From: CAZMGG01 sp964565715 | Lineage (GTDB): Bacteria; Planctomycetota; UBA1135; UBA2386 | Direction: 5' to 3' | NCBI GenBank assembly: GCA_964565715.1 | Contig: CAZMGG010000004.1 | Coordinates: 1-64,000, forward strand | DNA length: 64,000 nucleotides | Shown: in pieces, positions 8,852 to 17,799 of the stretch | How the letters are laid out: each line of letters starts with the position of its first letter | Numbering within the stretch: position 1 is the first letter of the stretch | Program-made: the position numbers and the translations under genes | Notes under the pieces: model-generated | Databases searched by the model: none | The model's input: the letters and a program-made list of their open reading frames with translations, nothing else | What the model was told of the DNA's origin: nothing

Positions 8852-11068
8852 TCAGTACACCGTCGCGATGCCTGCGTCGCTCAGGGCAGCGATGCCGTTC
8901 CGGGCGAGTGGATCGAGCACCAACGCCTGGGCGGCGACGCGCAGGCCTGCGAGTATCGGGTCGGCGGGGATCGACAGCAGGTGAACAGCACTGTTGCCGG
9001 AGTGAAGCAACAATACGCCAGCCTCCGACACCGGAGCGATCCAGAGCTGGCACGGCGGAATGCCCATCGCGATCGGCAGAGGCCGACCCTGCCACTGGGC
9101 GATGTCCAGACCGAATGCGAGCCACGCTGCACCGGCCTGCGACGGCAGGCCGCTGATCTGCAATGGGAAACTCGTACCAAGAGCCGGTAATGCACTGCCG
9201 ACGGGAGTGAGTCCAGGAGTGCCGGAACTGCCGGGACAGCCTCGGCCGAGACGCGCCCATGTCGGTACGGCAGGCGGCACGAGATCCCACGTCTCCTGGT
9301 ACACCTCCCAGCTGATGCTCCAAACGAAGCCCCCGGCCAGGATCACGCGTCCGCGCCGGGTGTCGTAGGTCATCGCTGGGGCAATACGAGCAAGCAGCAA
9401 CTGCCCCGGCGTCATGCGCGTCCAGTCGGCGCCGTCGTACTCCCAGGTGTCGCCGAGCGCCGTGAAGCGATCCGTGCCGCCGAACACGACGACGCGAGCG
9501 CGCGAACCGTCATATGCACATGCGTGGTGCTCACGCCAAGGGGGGGATGCCGCGGTGAGGACCTGAGACCAATTCGTCCCGTCGTACTCCCAGGTGTCGG
9601 GGCCGCCCATGACGTTGCCGCCGAACAGCACGCATCGAGCCCGGCTGCTGTCATACACCAGCGAGTGATTGCCGCGCGGGGGCGGAGCCATCGCAGTCGT
9701 CACATGGGACCAGGTGACGCCATCGTACTCCCACGTATCCGCCAGCAAGCCGCTGGCGTCGTACCCGCCGAACAGGACGGTTCGGCTGCGCAAGCTGTCG
9801 AAGGCCATTGCGTGCCCACCGCGAGGCGGCGGCACGGACGCGGGCGAGACCTGCGACCAGAGGGATCCGTCGTACTCCCATGTGTCGCCGAAGACCCCGG
9901 GCTGCTGGTGCGGGTAAGTGTTGCCGCCGAACAGCACGCAGCGACCGCGAGCGCTGTCGTAGACCAGCCCATGGCCCCGTCGCCTGGGTCCGACGGTGCT
10001 GTTGACGGCGATCCAGTGCCCACCGTCGTACTCCCAGGTAGCGCCGTCGATGCTGCCCATGAACACCGCCCGACCGCGCCCGCTGTCGTAGGCGATGGCT
10101 ACATAGCGGTCGGGATAAGGCGCGGCCACGTTGACCTGGAGCCAGGCAGCGCCGTCGTATTCCCAGGTGTCCGCGAAGGAGGCTCCCCCGAACAGAACAG
10201 TGCGTCCACGGATGCTGTCGTGGGCTAGGGCGTGGCCGAGGCGGGCATGGGGCGCGACGCCGGACACCTGCAGCCAGTTGACGCCATCGTATTCCCAGGT
10301 GCCGACCAGAGTTGCGAAGGAGCCGTGACTGTAGTACTCGGCCCCGCCGACCAGCACTGTACGGCCGCGCCCGCTGTCGTAGACCATCTCGTGCGAGAAG
10401 CGGCCCGCGGGCGAGACAGCAGTGCTCATCTGGCTCCAGTTCAGGCCGTCGTACTCCCAGGTGTCGCCAAAGCCAGCATGCATCCCAATCGTCCCACCGA
10501 ACATCACGGTACGCGCACGCGCGCTGTCGAAGGCCATCGCATGGTGAGTTCGGTTCCCCGGCGTCACAGCGGTCGAGATGCGCGCCCAGTTCACTCCGTC
10601 GTACTCCCAGGTCTCCTGGCGACCGAACAGGACCGTGCGGCCGCGTGCGGAATCGAATGCCAGAGCGAATTCACCGGCCGCCATCGACGGCGCCGTTGCA
10701 GTCGAGACCTGCTGCCAATCGGTGCCGTCGTACTCCCAGGTGTCCGCCAGCGGCACTTGGCCGGCGGACCCACCGAACAGGACCGTGCGTCGGCGGACGC
10801 TGTCGTAGACCAACGCGTGGCGGAACCGCGTCGGCGGCGCGGTGGCGGTCGGAATGTAGCGCCAGGCAGAGCCGGTGAATTCCCAGGTGTGGCCTCGGAG
10901 ACTGCAGTCCCGGCCGCCGAACATGACGGCACGGCTGCGGCCGCTGTCGAACGTCATCCGCAGGCCATCCACCTGCGACACGACGGGAGCCGGACACCAT
11001 GCCTGAGCTCCCAGACGTCCCGCGACGATCAGAAGAACGATCAGCGACAGGGAGCGGTGCTGACTCAT
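8852..11068 (-). CDS. Secreted kelch-repeat protein with C-terminal Cys-containing domain
   Basis: A 738-residue protein. A signal peptide (about 1-22, ending LGAQA) precedes about twelve repeats of 42-53 residues built on the pattern Y/FDS-x-R-x-R-T-V-L-F-G-G ... DTWEYDG-x-x-W. These are kelch-type beta-propeller blades, enough for two six-bladed propellers. From about residue 600 a different domain begins with GRGCPGS and ends at the stop; it also ends the secreted protein at 20609-21577. The role is probably surface adhesion or binding. GC content is by eye lower (mid-60s percent) than in flanking genes. The gene sits between decayed tails of a kinase gene and a synthase-like gene, which suggests insertion or replacement. 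Confidence 0.8.
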   Translation of the reverse strand: MSQHRSLSLIVLLIVAGRLGAQAWCPAPVVSQVDGLRMTFDSGRSRAVMFGGRDCSLRGHTWEFTGSAWRYIPTATAPPTRFRHALVYDSVRRRTVLFGGSAGQVPLADTWEYDGTDWQQVSTATAPSMAAGEFALAFDSARGRTVLFGRQETWEYDGVNWARISTAVTPGNRTHHAMAFDSARARTVMFGGTIGMHAGFGDTWEYDGLNWSQMSTAVSPAGRFSHEMVYDSGRGRTVLVGGAEYYSHGSFATLVGTWEYDGVNWLQVSGVAPHARLGHALAHDSIRGRTVLFGGASFADTWEYDGAAWLQVNVAAPYPDRYVAIAYDSGRGRAVFMGSIDGATWEYDGGHWIAVNSTVGPRRRGHGLVYDSARGRCVLFGGNTYPHQQPGVFGDTWEYDGSLWSQVSPASVPPPRGGHAMAFDSLRSRTVLFGGYDASGLLADTWEYDGVTWSHVTTAMAPPPRGNHSLVYDSSRARCVLFGGNVMGGPDTWEYDGTNWSQVLTAASPPWREHHACAYDGSRARVVVFGGTDRFTALGDTWEYDGADWTRMTPGQLLLARIAPAMTYDTRRGRVILAGGFVWSISWEVYQETWDLVPPAVPTWARLGRGCPGSSGTPGLTPVGSALPALGTSFPLQISGLPSQAGAAWLAFGLDIAQWQGRPLPIAMGIPPCQLWIAPVSEAGVLLLHSGNSAVHLLSIPADPILAGLRVAAQALVLDPLARNGIAALSDAGIATVY

Positions 11069-11213
11069 GGGTCCGGCAGGAAGCTGTTGACGAGCCGTCG
11101 CACCATGCAGGAAGGAACTTCAAAGACGCTCCGGACCACCCGGAGCGGACCGCCAGACCATCCCTGACGCCGTCTCGCCGGTCAACCCACCCCACGCACC
11201 CCGCGCCCTGGCC

Positions 11214-11448
11214 CGGGGTGAAACCGTGGTCAGCGCCAGTGCAGATCCGGGCGACCCGGACAGTGGTGTTGCCCTGGACGTACTCCAGTGCCAGCACGAT
11301 CTCCTCGCGACCGCGCAGGTAGCGGTCGGCGATGAGGACCTCGTTGTAGTGGAAGTGCGGCGGCTCGGACTCGTGCGCGAACGAGGAGTCCCCTGCATTC
11401 TCGGCCACCCGGCTGCGCACCCGCAACCAGGTGCGGCCGGGGCGCAGC
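11214..11448 (-). pseudogene. Truncated tail of a Ser/Thr kinase gene
   Basis: This segment matches the 3' end of the intact kinase gene (about 12240-12563) on the same strand. It keeps recognisable protein phrases such as YNEVLIADRYLRGREEIV and EYVQGNTT. Relative to the intact gene it lacks about 90 bases internally and has a small indel that shifts frame just before the stop. There is no kinase domain, transmembrane segment or start upstream of it (11449-11501 leads straight to the intact synthase-like gene). The remaining bases of the 11069-11501 interval, 11069-11213, show no gene; the kelch promoter should lie there. Confidence 0.75.
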
Positions 11449-11501
11449 CCGGTTGCATGCGCTCCACAATTCCGGAGTCAGTTCCCGCAGGGCTTCTCCG
11501 C

Positions 11502-12197
11502 TCACCTGGAGGCGAAGTAGATCGCGTTGACCTCGCCGGCGTCGAGCAGCGGGTTGTCGAAGCGCACCTCTTCGGCGCTGGCCGAACCGAATGCCTGCTG
11601 CAGCCGGTCGGTCACTTCGGGTTCCGCGGGCAGGCTGGTCCAGAGCGCGAACACGCCGCCGGGGCGGAGGCTGCGGCGGGCCGCGGTGAGCCCTTCGACC
11701 GTGTAGAAGGCCGCGTGCTGCTCGTCGAGCAGGTGCATCGGCGAGTCGTCGATGTCGATCAGGATCGCGTCGTAGCAGGGTTCGCCGCGCTCCTGCAGCA
11801 ACTGCAGGCAGTCGCCCTCGATCAGATGGCAGCGCGGGTCGGCGCAGAGTTCCCGGGCGAGCGGCACCAGACCGCGGCGGTGCCAGCCGATCACTTCGGG
11901 CAGCAATTCGATCACGTCCACCTGGTCGACGCGCCGGTCGGCAAGCGCTGCGGCGGCGGTGTAGCCGAGCCCGAGCCCGCCGACCAGGACGCGCAGGTGG
12001 GTGCCGCTGATGCGGGCCAGCGCCAGCGTCGCCAGCGCGCGTTCGCTGTCGGTGACCAGGCTCGACATCAGGAAGCGGCCGGCGAGCTTGACCTCGTAGA
12101 CCCACAGGTCAGGCTGCGCGACGGGGTGGCGTCGGCGCAGGATCAGTTCGCCCAGCGCGGAGTGGCAGTAGTCGAGCTCTTCGAAGGCCGATGGCAT
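11502..12197 (-). CDS. Spermidine-synthase-like SAM-fold protein
   Basis: A 231-residue cytoplasmic protein of the spermidine/spermine synthase-like Rossmann-fold family. The glycine-rich nucleotide loop is VLVGGLGLGYTAAAAL near residues 69-84, followed by an acidic strand end (VDVIELLPEV). The segment DAILIDIDDSP carries the Asp typical of the active-site loop. It is shorter than true spermidine synthases (about 280 residues) and lacks the full N-terminal beta domain, so it may be a methyltransferase or aminopropyltransferase of unknown substrate. It lies 57 bases downstream of the kinase gene on the same strand and is probably co-transcribed with it. Confidence 0.7.
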   Translation of the reverse strand: MPSAFEELDYCHSALGELILRRRHPVAQPDLWVYEVKLAGRFLMSSLVTDSERALATLALARISGTHLRVLVGGLGLGYTAAAALADRRVDQVDVIELLPEVIGWHRRGLVPLARELCADPRCHLIEGDCLQLLQERGEPCYDAILIDIDDSPMHLLDEQHAAFYTVEGLTAARRSLRPGGVFALWTSLPAEPEVTDRLQQAFGSASAEEVRFDNPLLDAGEVNAIYFASR

Positions 12198-12254
12198 CGT
12201 GGGCCAGCGCAGGAAACAGCAGCGTCTGCCCGGAAGCCAGGGGGGAGACCGTGG

Positions 12255-15014
12255 TCAGCGCCAGTGCAGGCCGATCCGGTCGACCCGGGCGGTGGTGTTG
12301 CCCTGGACGTACTCCAGGACCAGCACGATCTCCTCGCGGCCGCGCAGGTAGCGATCGGCGATCAGGACCTCGTTGTAGTTGGCGTGCGGCGGCTCGCACT
12401 CCAGTGCGAACGAGGAGTCCTCCAGGCGCAGGCGAAGCAGCGCCCGGCCGCCACCCGGCAGGTTCGGCCGGGTGCCGAGGATGTGCTCGATCCGCACCCG
12501 CAGGTCCCCGGCGTTCTCGGGCACGCGACTGCGCACCCGCAGCCAGGTACGGCCGGGGCGCAGCAGCTTCAGGTAACAGCCCGCACCGCTCTCCCAGGGG
12601 ACCACCTGCGCCCGATCCCAGGCCACCTCAGTGATGGTGCCTTCGAGAAACGGCCTGCACTCCGTCGGCGGCGATGCCTTGAAGTCGACCCTGCCCCAGG
12701 ACGTCGCTTCGGCCTCGCGTCGGATCTCGGCACGGGAGCTCGGATCGGGCACCTTCGGATCGCGCCAGATCACGTCTTCCCAACGGAACCTGCGGACCAG
12801 GCCGGCTGCCTGCTGGTAGCGCTCGAGGTCGCCGCCGACCAGATCGTCCTGGGCCGGCAGATGGCCGAATTCCGGCGTCTTGGCCAGCAGCCAGGCCTTG
12901 GCGTCCTCCACGACCGCGCGCGTCGCTGGATGCAGGGGCAGGCGCAGGGGCGGCGCGCGCTCTTCGAGGTCCAGCTCCCGCCACGCGACCATGTGCTCCC
13001 AGCCCTCGTCGGTGAAGCGGCCGCTCTTGTGCATCGTGTTGGCCCAGGCGGCGATCAGTTCGGCGGGGAGCGCCAGGTAGGCCGGCAGATCATTGCGATG
13101 CAGCCAGGTGAAGGTGCCGACCGAACCCGTCTGGGCCAGGCGCAAGGCCTCGAGATCCGGGTCGTCCAGCAGGTCCACCAGGGTCGCGAAGGCCGAGCCG
13201 GTACGGAGCATGCCCAGCAGGGAGATCGCGGCGTACCGCGTCGCCGAGGGCAGTGGCGGCTGCCGATCCGCCTCGACCAGATCCTGCAGCAGCCGTTCCA
13301 GCCCGTCGGGCAGGGGCACGCGATGATCGATCAGGGACAGGTAGTTGGTCCAGGTGCCGAACGCCAGTTGCCGCCGGTAGTCGGGCTCCTCGATGCAGGC
13401 CTCGCGCCACAGGAAGCGATGCAGCAGGTCGGCCAGGTCCTGGTGGGACGGATCCAGGAGGAACTCGCAGAGCCGGTCGTGGGCGAACGCGAACTGCCGT
13501 TCGGTGCTGTCCCGCTCGACCAGTCCCGACGGCGGACCGTCCGCCAGGGGCGCCACACACTCGCGCAGCGGGCGCAGGCGGCCCTGCGGGTGCCAGTAGT
13601 CCGCCGCCCGGGCCCGGGCATCACCGAGCCAGGGCACCATGCCCGCCAGGCCGCGCTGGTCCCAGACCTGGCGATGGGCGTCCGCGGCGACGGCCAAGTC
13701 GCCCTTCGCCTCGGCCCCCGCCGCCAGCCGCGCCGTCTCGCTCAGGCCCCACACCGACAGCGTGAGCGCCCAGAACGCCGCCACCAGGCAGGCGCCCACC
13801 AGCAACGCGATCGTCACCGTCACCGCGCCGCGCCGCGGATCCCGCCGCACCCAGGCCCGGGCCCGGGCCAGCGGCCGCCGCGGCAGCGCGCGCAGTTCGT
13901 CGCCGCGCAGCCACCGGTCCAGTTCGTCGCGAAACGCCGCGCCGTCTTCGTAGCGGCGATCCCGATCCTGATCGGTGGCCAGCGCGACGATGGCGCACAG
14001 CCGTTCGTCCACCGCCGGGTTCTGCCGCCGCGGGTCCGGAAGGCCCGCCGACGCCGGCCCCCGCCCACCGCTGCGGGTCCCCGTCAGCAGGTCGTGCAGC
14101 GTGGCGCCCAGCGAGAACACGTCGGCCCGCGCATCCGCCGCGTGGCCGAGCCGGCATTCCGGCGCCGTGAATGCCGGCGTGCCCAGCACGGTCTGCGAGC
14201 CGGTCAGATCCGACGACCCGACGGGCCGCAGCAGGCCGAAGTCCACCAGCACCGGATGACCGGCCAGCGGGTCGGGATCGGTGTGCAGCGGCGCCTCCAG
14301 CACCACGTTGGCGGGCTTGACGTCGCGATGCACCAGCCCGACCTGATGCACCGCCGCCAACGCATCGGCCAGCGTGCGCACCAGCCGCACGCAGGCCCGC
14401 ACGTCGATGGCGGGCCCGCCTGCCGTCGTCTCGGGCAGGCCATCGATCACCGCCTGCAGCGTCTGGCCGGCCACCAGCCGCATGGCGAAGAACACCCGGC
14501 CGTCGGCGCTGCCGCTGCCGTACACCTCGGCGACGCCGGCGTGGTGGATGCGCGCCGCCAGTTCGGCCTCGCGGTGGAAGCGCTGCAGGTAGCGGGGATC
14601 GTGGTCCAGCAGCGCCGGCGACAGGACCTTCAGCGCGACCGTGCGGTTGCCCAACGAGTGCTGCACGGCGCGGTAGACGTGGCCCATGGCGCCATGCCCG
14701 AGCAGGTCCAGGATGGTGTAGTCGCCGAGCCGGGTGCCAGGGATGAGGATGGTCGGCGGCGGCGCGGTGTGGGGCTGCGGCAGTGGCGCGGTAGGGGTCT
14801 CGCTCGGCGGCCGTTCGCTTCGGTGCGCGGCGCGGGCCTCGCCGAGCGCGGCCTCGTAGCTCTGCAGGGCTTCCAGCGCGGCGCGGGCTTCGGCCTCGCG
14901 GCCAGGGAACATGGCGGTGACGGTGGCCGGGTCGAGCGGGCCGTGCTCGGCGGCCGTCACCATGGCCTCGACCATGGCCGGGTCGAGCTCGGCCTTGTGC
15001 TGGGGCTGCGACAT
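12255..15014 (-). CDS. Transmembrane Ser/Thr protein kinase
   Basis: A 919-residue Hanks-type kinase. I start it at the ATG at 15014 (MSQPQHK); longer versions add Arg/Pro-rich sequence that overlaps the sigma gene. The catalytic elements are intact: Gly loop GHGAMGHVY (106-114), Lys129, HRDVKPAN (catalytic Asp231), DFG (258-260) and APE (284-286). A single transmembrane helix spans about 396-419. The remaining 500 residues should be extracytoplasmic and end in a beta-rich domain that resembles a carbohydrate-binding-type sandwich. A short N-terminal region precedes the kinase domain. It follows the ECF sigma gene by 82 bases, an arrangement known in Planctomycetota, so it probably controls that sigma factor by phosphorylation in response to an outside signal (inference). 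Confidence 0.9.
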   Translation of the reverse strand: MSQPQHKAELDPAMVEAMVTAAEHGPLDPATVTAMFPGREAEARAALEALQSYEAALGEARAAHRSERPPSETPTAPLPQPHTAPPPTILIPGTRLGDYTILDLLGHGAMGHVYRAVQHSLGNRTVALKVLSPALLDHDPRYLQRFHREAELAARIHHAGVAEVYGSGSADGRVFFAMRLVAGQTLQAVIDGLPETTAGGPAIDVRACVRLVRTLADALAAVHQVGLVHRDVKPANVVLEAPLHTDPDPLAGHPVLVDFGLLRPVGSSDLTGSQTVLGTPAFTAPECRLGHAADARADVFSLGATLHDLLTGTRSGGRGPASAGLPDPRRQNPAVDERLCAIVALATDQDRDRRYEDGAAFRDELDRWLRGDELRALPRRPLARARAWVRRDPRRGAVTVTIALLVGACLVAAFWALTLSVWGLSETARLAAGAEAKGDLAVAADAHRQVWDQRGLAGMVPWLGDARARAADYWHPQGRLRPLRECVAPLADGPPSGLVERDSTERQFAFAHDRLCEFLLDPSHQDLADLLHRFLWREACIEEPDYRRQLAFGTWTNYLSLIDHRVPLPDGLERLLQDLVEADRQPPLPSATRYAAISLLGMLRTGSAFATLVDLLDDPDLEALRLAQTGSVGTFTWLHRNDLPAYLALPAELIAAWANTMHKSGRFTDEGWEHMVAWRELDLEERAPPLRLPLHPATRAVVEDAKAWLLAKTPEFGHLPAQDDLVGGDLERYQQAAGLVRRFRWEDVIWRDPKVPDPSSRAEIRREAEATSWGRVDFKASPPTECRPFLEGTITEVAWDRAQVVPWESGAGCYLKLLRPGRTWLRVRSRVPENAGDLRVRIEHILGTRPNLPGGGRALLRLRLEDSSFALECEPPHANYNEVLIADRYLRGREEIVLVLEYVQGNTTARVDRIGLHWR

Positions 15015-15096
15015 GGTTCTGGGCGTGGACAGCCGCCCCGCGGGGTGCAAATCGCCGGGCCCCGGCAGCTCGTTCGCGCGCCGGGGAGAATGGTAG

Positions 15097-15756
15097 TCAG
15101 GAAGCCGGCGGTTTGGGCGGGGCGGGCGGGTTCGGCGGGTTGCCGAGTCGCGCGACCAGCTTGGCCCGGGCCCGCAGGAGCAGCCCGCGGACCGCGCTGG
15201 CGGTGCAGTGCAGCGCCAGGGCCGCCTCATCCCCGGTGAAGCCCTGCAGCTCCACCAGATCCCACGCGGCATGCTCCCGCGGGCTCAGCGTGTCGCGGGC
15301 GAGCTGCTCGAGCTCGTTGGCCCGGGCATGGCTGGTTGGGGATTCCTCGTGGTGCTGCTGCGGGCGCGGCACCGAGTGGGCCTCGTCGTCAGGTTGGAGC
15401 GAATGGGTGTTGTGGGCGCCGCCCCGCTTCCGCGCCTTGTGGGTGCGGGCGAGGTCGACGAGGGTCCGGTCGGCGATGGTGCCCAGGAAGGCGAGGAAGG
15501 ACCCCGGCCCGACGTTGGTGTAGTTGCGGTTGGCCGCCGGCACGGCGCGGGCCCAGATCTCCTGGGTGACGTCGTCGAGGGTGAGGTGGTGGGAGAGGAG
15601 GTGCCAGGCGGGAGTGTTGCGGATGCGGTGGTGGAGGAGAGGGGTGAAGTGCTCGTGCAGCGCCGCGAAGGCGGCGGGGTCACCGTTCCGCCAGTCGGCG
15701 AGGTGGCGTGCGGTGTTCCAGGGGGGATGGGGCAGCCAGGGAGCGTCTGGGCTCAC
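15097..15756 (-). CDS. ECF-type RNA polymerase sigma factor
   Basis: A 219-residue sigma-70 family protein with region 2 at about 25-105 (DPAAFAALHEHF, LDDVTQEIWARA) and region 4 at about 150-200 (LSPREHAAWDLVELQGFTG, ALALHCTASAVRGLLLRARAKL). A His/Pro-rich linker separates them, and a Pro-rich tail ends the protein. No anti-sigma gene is adjacent; instead the next gene downstream is the transmembrane kinase. This matches the planctomycete pattern of ECF factors linked to kinases and believed to be activated by phosphorylation. The start at 15756 gives a normal-length region 2. Confidence 0.85.
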   Translation of the reverse strand: MSPDAPWLPHPPWNTARHLADWRNGDPAAFAALHEHFTPLLHHRIRNTPAWHLLSHHLTLDDVTQEIWARAVPAANRNYTNVGPGSFLAFLGTIADRTLVDLARTHKARKRGGAHNTHSLQPDDEAHSVPRPQQHHEESPTSHARANELEQLARDTLSPREHAAWDLVELQGFTGDEAALALHCTASAVRGLLLRARAKLVARLGNPPNPPAPPKPPAS

Positions 15757-15966
15757 CCATTCAGTCTACCGCTGTGAGGATGCCTCATCCATGAGTGCCA
15801 TTAGGATTAGGGCAGTCCGCGACTGATCGAACGCATCGGACGCGCACGACGATTCTCTACCACAACCCTGAATCTATCCCTCAGCGACCTGCGGCCGTAT
15901 GGACCGCAGTAGCTGTTGGCAGGAGTGGCTTCATCCAAACCCCCATGGTTGGCCGAGGATGCCCAA
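15757..15966. promoter_or_regulatory. Divergent intergenic region between sigma gene and island
   Basis: This region is less GC-rich than its left flank and separates the sigma gene from the two-gene island. It should contain both promoters, but no clear -35/-10 pair stands out. A hairpin can form at 15889-15909: CTGCGG pairs with CCGCAG, and inner CC/GG pairs close a GTAT loop with one bulged A. It lies immediately before an alternative TTG start at 15916 and 58 bases before the ATG at 15967. Confidence 0.35.
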
Positions 15967-17016
15967 ATGCCTGATGCACCACTTGTCTTGCTTGCCCAAG
16001 ATCCCGAATCAGCCAGAACGTATCTGGCATCCAAAGTGGCAGAGGACTTCAGTCTTACCCAGTTGCCATGGTGCATTATCGTTGGGGGAGTGGTTCTCGT
16101 AGGCCTCTTCAAAGCGGTGATCCACTCCTACAAGGGGCGCCATCTTGCATGTGCCAAGTGGTACGGAATCGCCTTCCTAGGCCCCATCCTGGCTTTCGTC
16201 TTCTATCACAAGTTCGGCCCGGCGCAGGCATTGTATTGGCTCTACGAGACATCGCTTGGAACCGTGATTGCCGCAGCGGCAATCATGGCCGCATGCGTTG
16301 TTTCCAGGGTGACCGCCTCTCTAAGAGGGGCCGCAATCCTTCTCGCATGCACTCTCGTGTGGTACCTCAGCTACAGCCACATCAATGGACTTGAGCGATC
16401 ATTCACATCCGTTTTCAGGCCTACTGAGGCTATGAGGATTGCCTGGGCAGCGGGTATCGCCTGGGCGCTCTATCGAATAATTCGAGCAGGCTGGCCTGCG
16501 CCCCCACTAGTGCGAATCACGGGTGGGATGATCGCAGGATGCGGCTTGATGCTGATTATGGTTGCAGCATCAGCATACAAGGATCTTGTGGCCCATAGCG
16601 CAGTGGGCTCAACAGCATTGAACGCGGCTGTGACCGACGCAAGGAGGAAAGTCCGGTCGCTCCTACAGATCCGAGATCAAGTGGCAGCCAACATGGCTGA
16701 AAACAAGAAGATGCTCGCGTCTGGCGGGGCTAGCTTGGCATCCGTAGATGACTTGAGGAAAATGATAGACACAGATGCCAGCAGCGTGGCCAAACTCACT
16801 GAAGTAATAGCTCAGGCCGAAAGGCTCGTCTTTACCATAGAACAGTTGGCCAAGCGATCTCGCACATACTCTCCCGAGCAGATCCAGCTCATGTCCGAGA
16901 CGCTGCGAGAACACATTCCGGAGCAAATTGGTGAGATTGCGGAGGCGAAGCCCGTCAGCGCAGACGTGATGGGTAAGCTCAACTCCCTCATGGCGGCATC
17001 GCCAATTAAGGGATGA
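15967..17016 (+). CDS. Polytopic membrane protein with C-terminal coiled coil, unknown function
   Basis: A 349-residue protein I do not recognise. I chose the ATG at 15967 (MPDAPLVLLAQ); a TTG at 15916 in frame would add 17 residues. Six hydrophobic segments lie in the first 215 residues (for example IIVGGVVLVGLF, AAAAIMAACVV, GMIAGCGLMLIMVAA). After them comes a soluble, probably coiled-coil region of about 135 residues rich in Ala, Lys, Glu and Met. The stop overlaps the start of the next gene by ATGA, so the two are translationally coupled. GC is about 57% by eye, against over 70% around it, with more A/T-ending codons; this suggests recent acquisition. No enzyme motif is visible. Confidence 0.75.
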   Translation: MPDAPLVLLAQDPESARTYLASKVAEDFSLTQLPWCIIVGGVVLVGLFKAVIHSYKGRHLACAKWYGIAFLGPILAFVFYHKFGPAQALYWLYETSLGTVIAAAAIMAACVVSRVTASLRGAAILLACTLVWYLSYSHINGLERSFTSVFRPTEAMRIAWAAGIAWALYRIIRAGWPAPPLVRITGGMIAGCGLMLIMVAASAYKDLVAHSAVGSTALNAAVTDARRKVRSLLQIRDQVAANMAENKKMLASGGASLASVDDLRKMIDTDASSVAKLTEVIAQAERLVFTIEQLAKRSRTYSPEQIQLMSETLREHIPEQIGEIAEAKPVSADVMGKLNSLMAASPIKG

Positions 17017-17786
17017 TGCCCACCATGGTCATCAATACCGATGCCCAGAGGGGGGTGCTTGCGATGCGGCTAGGGTGCGCCGTGGTTGCCGCAGGGCTGG
17101 TTGTCGTTCTCATGAGCGATGTTCTGCGCTCGGGAGCAAAGACAGCAATAAGAGAGTGGACGGACTGGACTGCTTCGAACATCGCCGCGTACCCCGAGTT
17201 GTACTTGGATTTCTGCGAAGCACAGCTTGACGGTGCTAGGCAGCGCTTGGCTGCCAGCAAGATCGAGATCAGGCAGGCCCTTGGCCGCGTCGAGTCGGTC
17301 ATGGCTGTAGCAAATGACAAGGCCCATAAGGGCCGACAGGCGCTAAGCGAGTGGAAGAGTGCCTACCGTCAGGCATCAAGTGGCAGTTGGCCTGTGACTG
17401 TCCGAGGCAGGGTGTTCGACGAGGAGTCGCTCAAACGTCAGATCCTCGCGACAAACAAGGATGTGCGTAGAGAAGAGGGCTTGGTGGGGGCGTGCGATCG
17501 AGCTCGCGTGCGACTGGACACTCAGATGAAGAGGGTCCTCGACGCGCTTGCCAAAGCGACTGAGCAAAGAAGTGAGATAGAGGCGAACCGGCAGGTTCTG
17601 CGGATAGATCGCTTGACAGATGGCGTGAACCAGAACCTGATCGGGTTGCGTAGTGCGGTCGAAGGGACGCTTGGTGTAGCCTCCATGACCGTGAGCGAAG
17701 TGCAGTCACTCGACGAGGTCGCGGCGCAGGGGGCTGGTCAGGAGACTCGAATCGAGTTCGATGCGATCATGGCATCCGATCGGTAG
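17013..17786 (+). CDS. Single-pass membrane coiled-coil protein, unknown function
   Basis: A 257-residue protein. One hydrophobic segment at about 19-34 (LGCAVVAAGLVVVLMS) follows a short N-terminus. Most of the rest is predicted-looking helix with heptad-like spacing and many Lys/Arg/Glu/Gln. A short break around WPVTVRGRVFDEESL may be a small beta element between two coiled coils. The layout recalls single-pass coiled-coil proteins common in planctomycete genomes, from memory and not verified. It starts inside the stop of the preceding membrane-protein gene (ATGA), so the two probably form a complex in the membrane. It converges on polA with 13 bases between stops. The low GC is shared with its partner. 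Confidence 0.75.
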   Translation: MMPTMVINTDAQRGVLAMRLGCAVVAAGLVVVLMSDVLRSGAKTAIREWTDWTASNIAAYPELYLDFCEAQLDGARQRLAASKIEIRQALGRVESVMAVANDKAHKGRQALSEWKSAYRQASSGSWPVTVRGRVFDEESLKRQILATNKDVRREEGLVGACDRARVRLDTQMKRVLDALAKATEQRSEIEANRQVLRIDRLTDGVNQNLIGLRSAVEGTLGVASMTVSEVQSLDEVAAQGAGQETRIEFDAIMASDR

Positions 17787-17799
17787 TTGCCCCAGTCCC

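Noticed and set aside
8900..11000. Regularly spaced DNA repeats as a CRISPR array
   Set aside because: The repeats are in one long reading frame and give kelch blades; spacing and sequence vary as expected for protein repeats.
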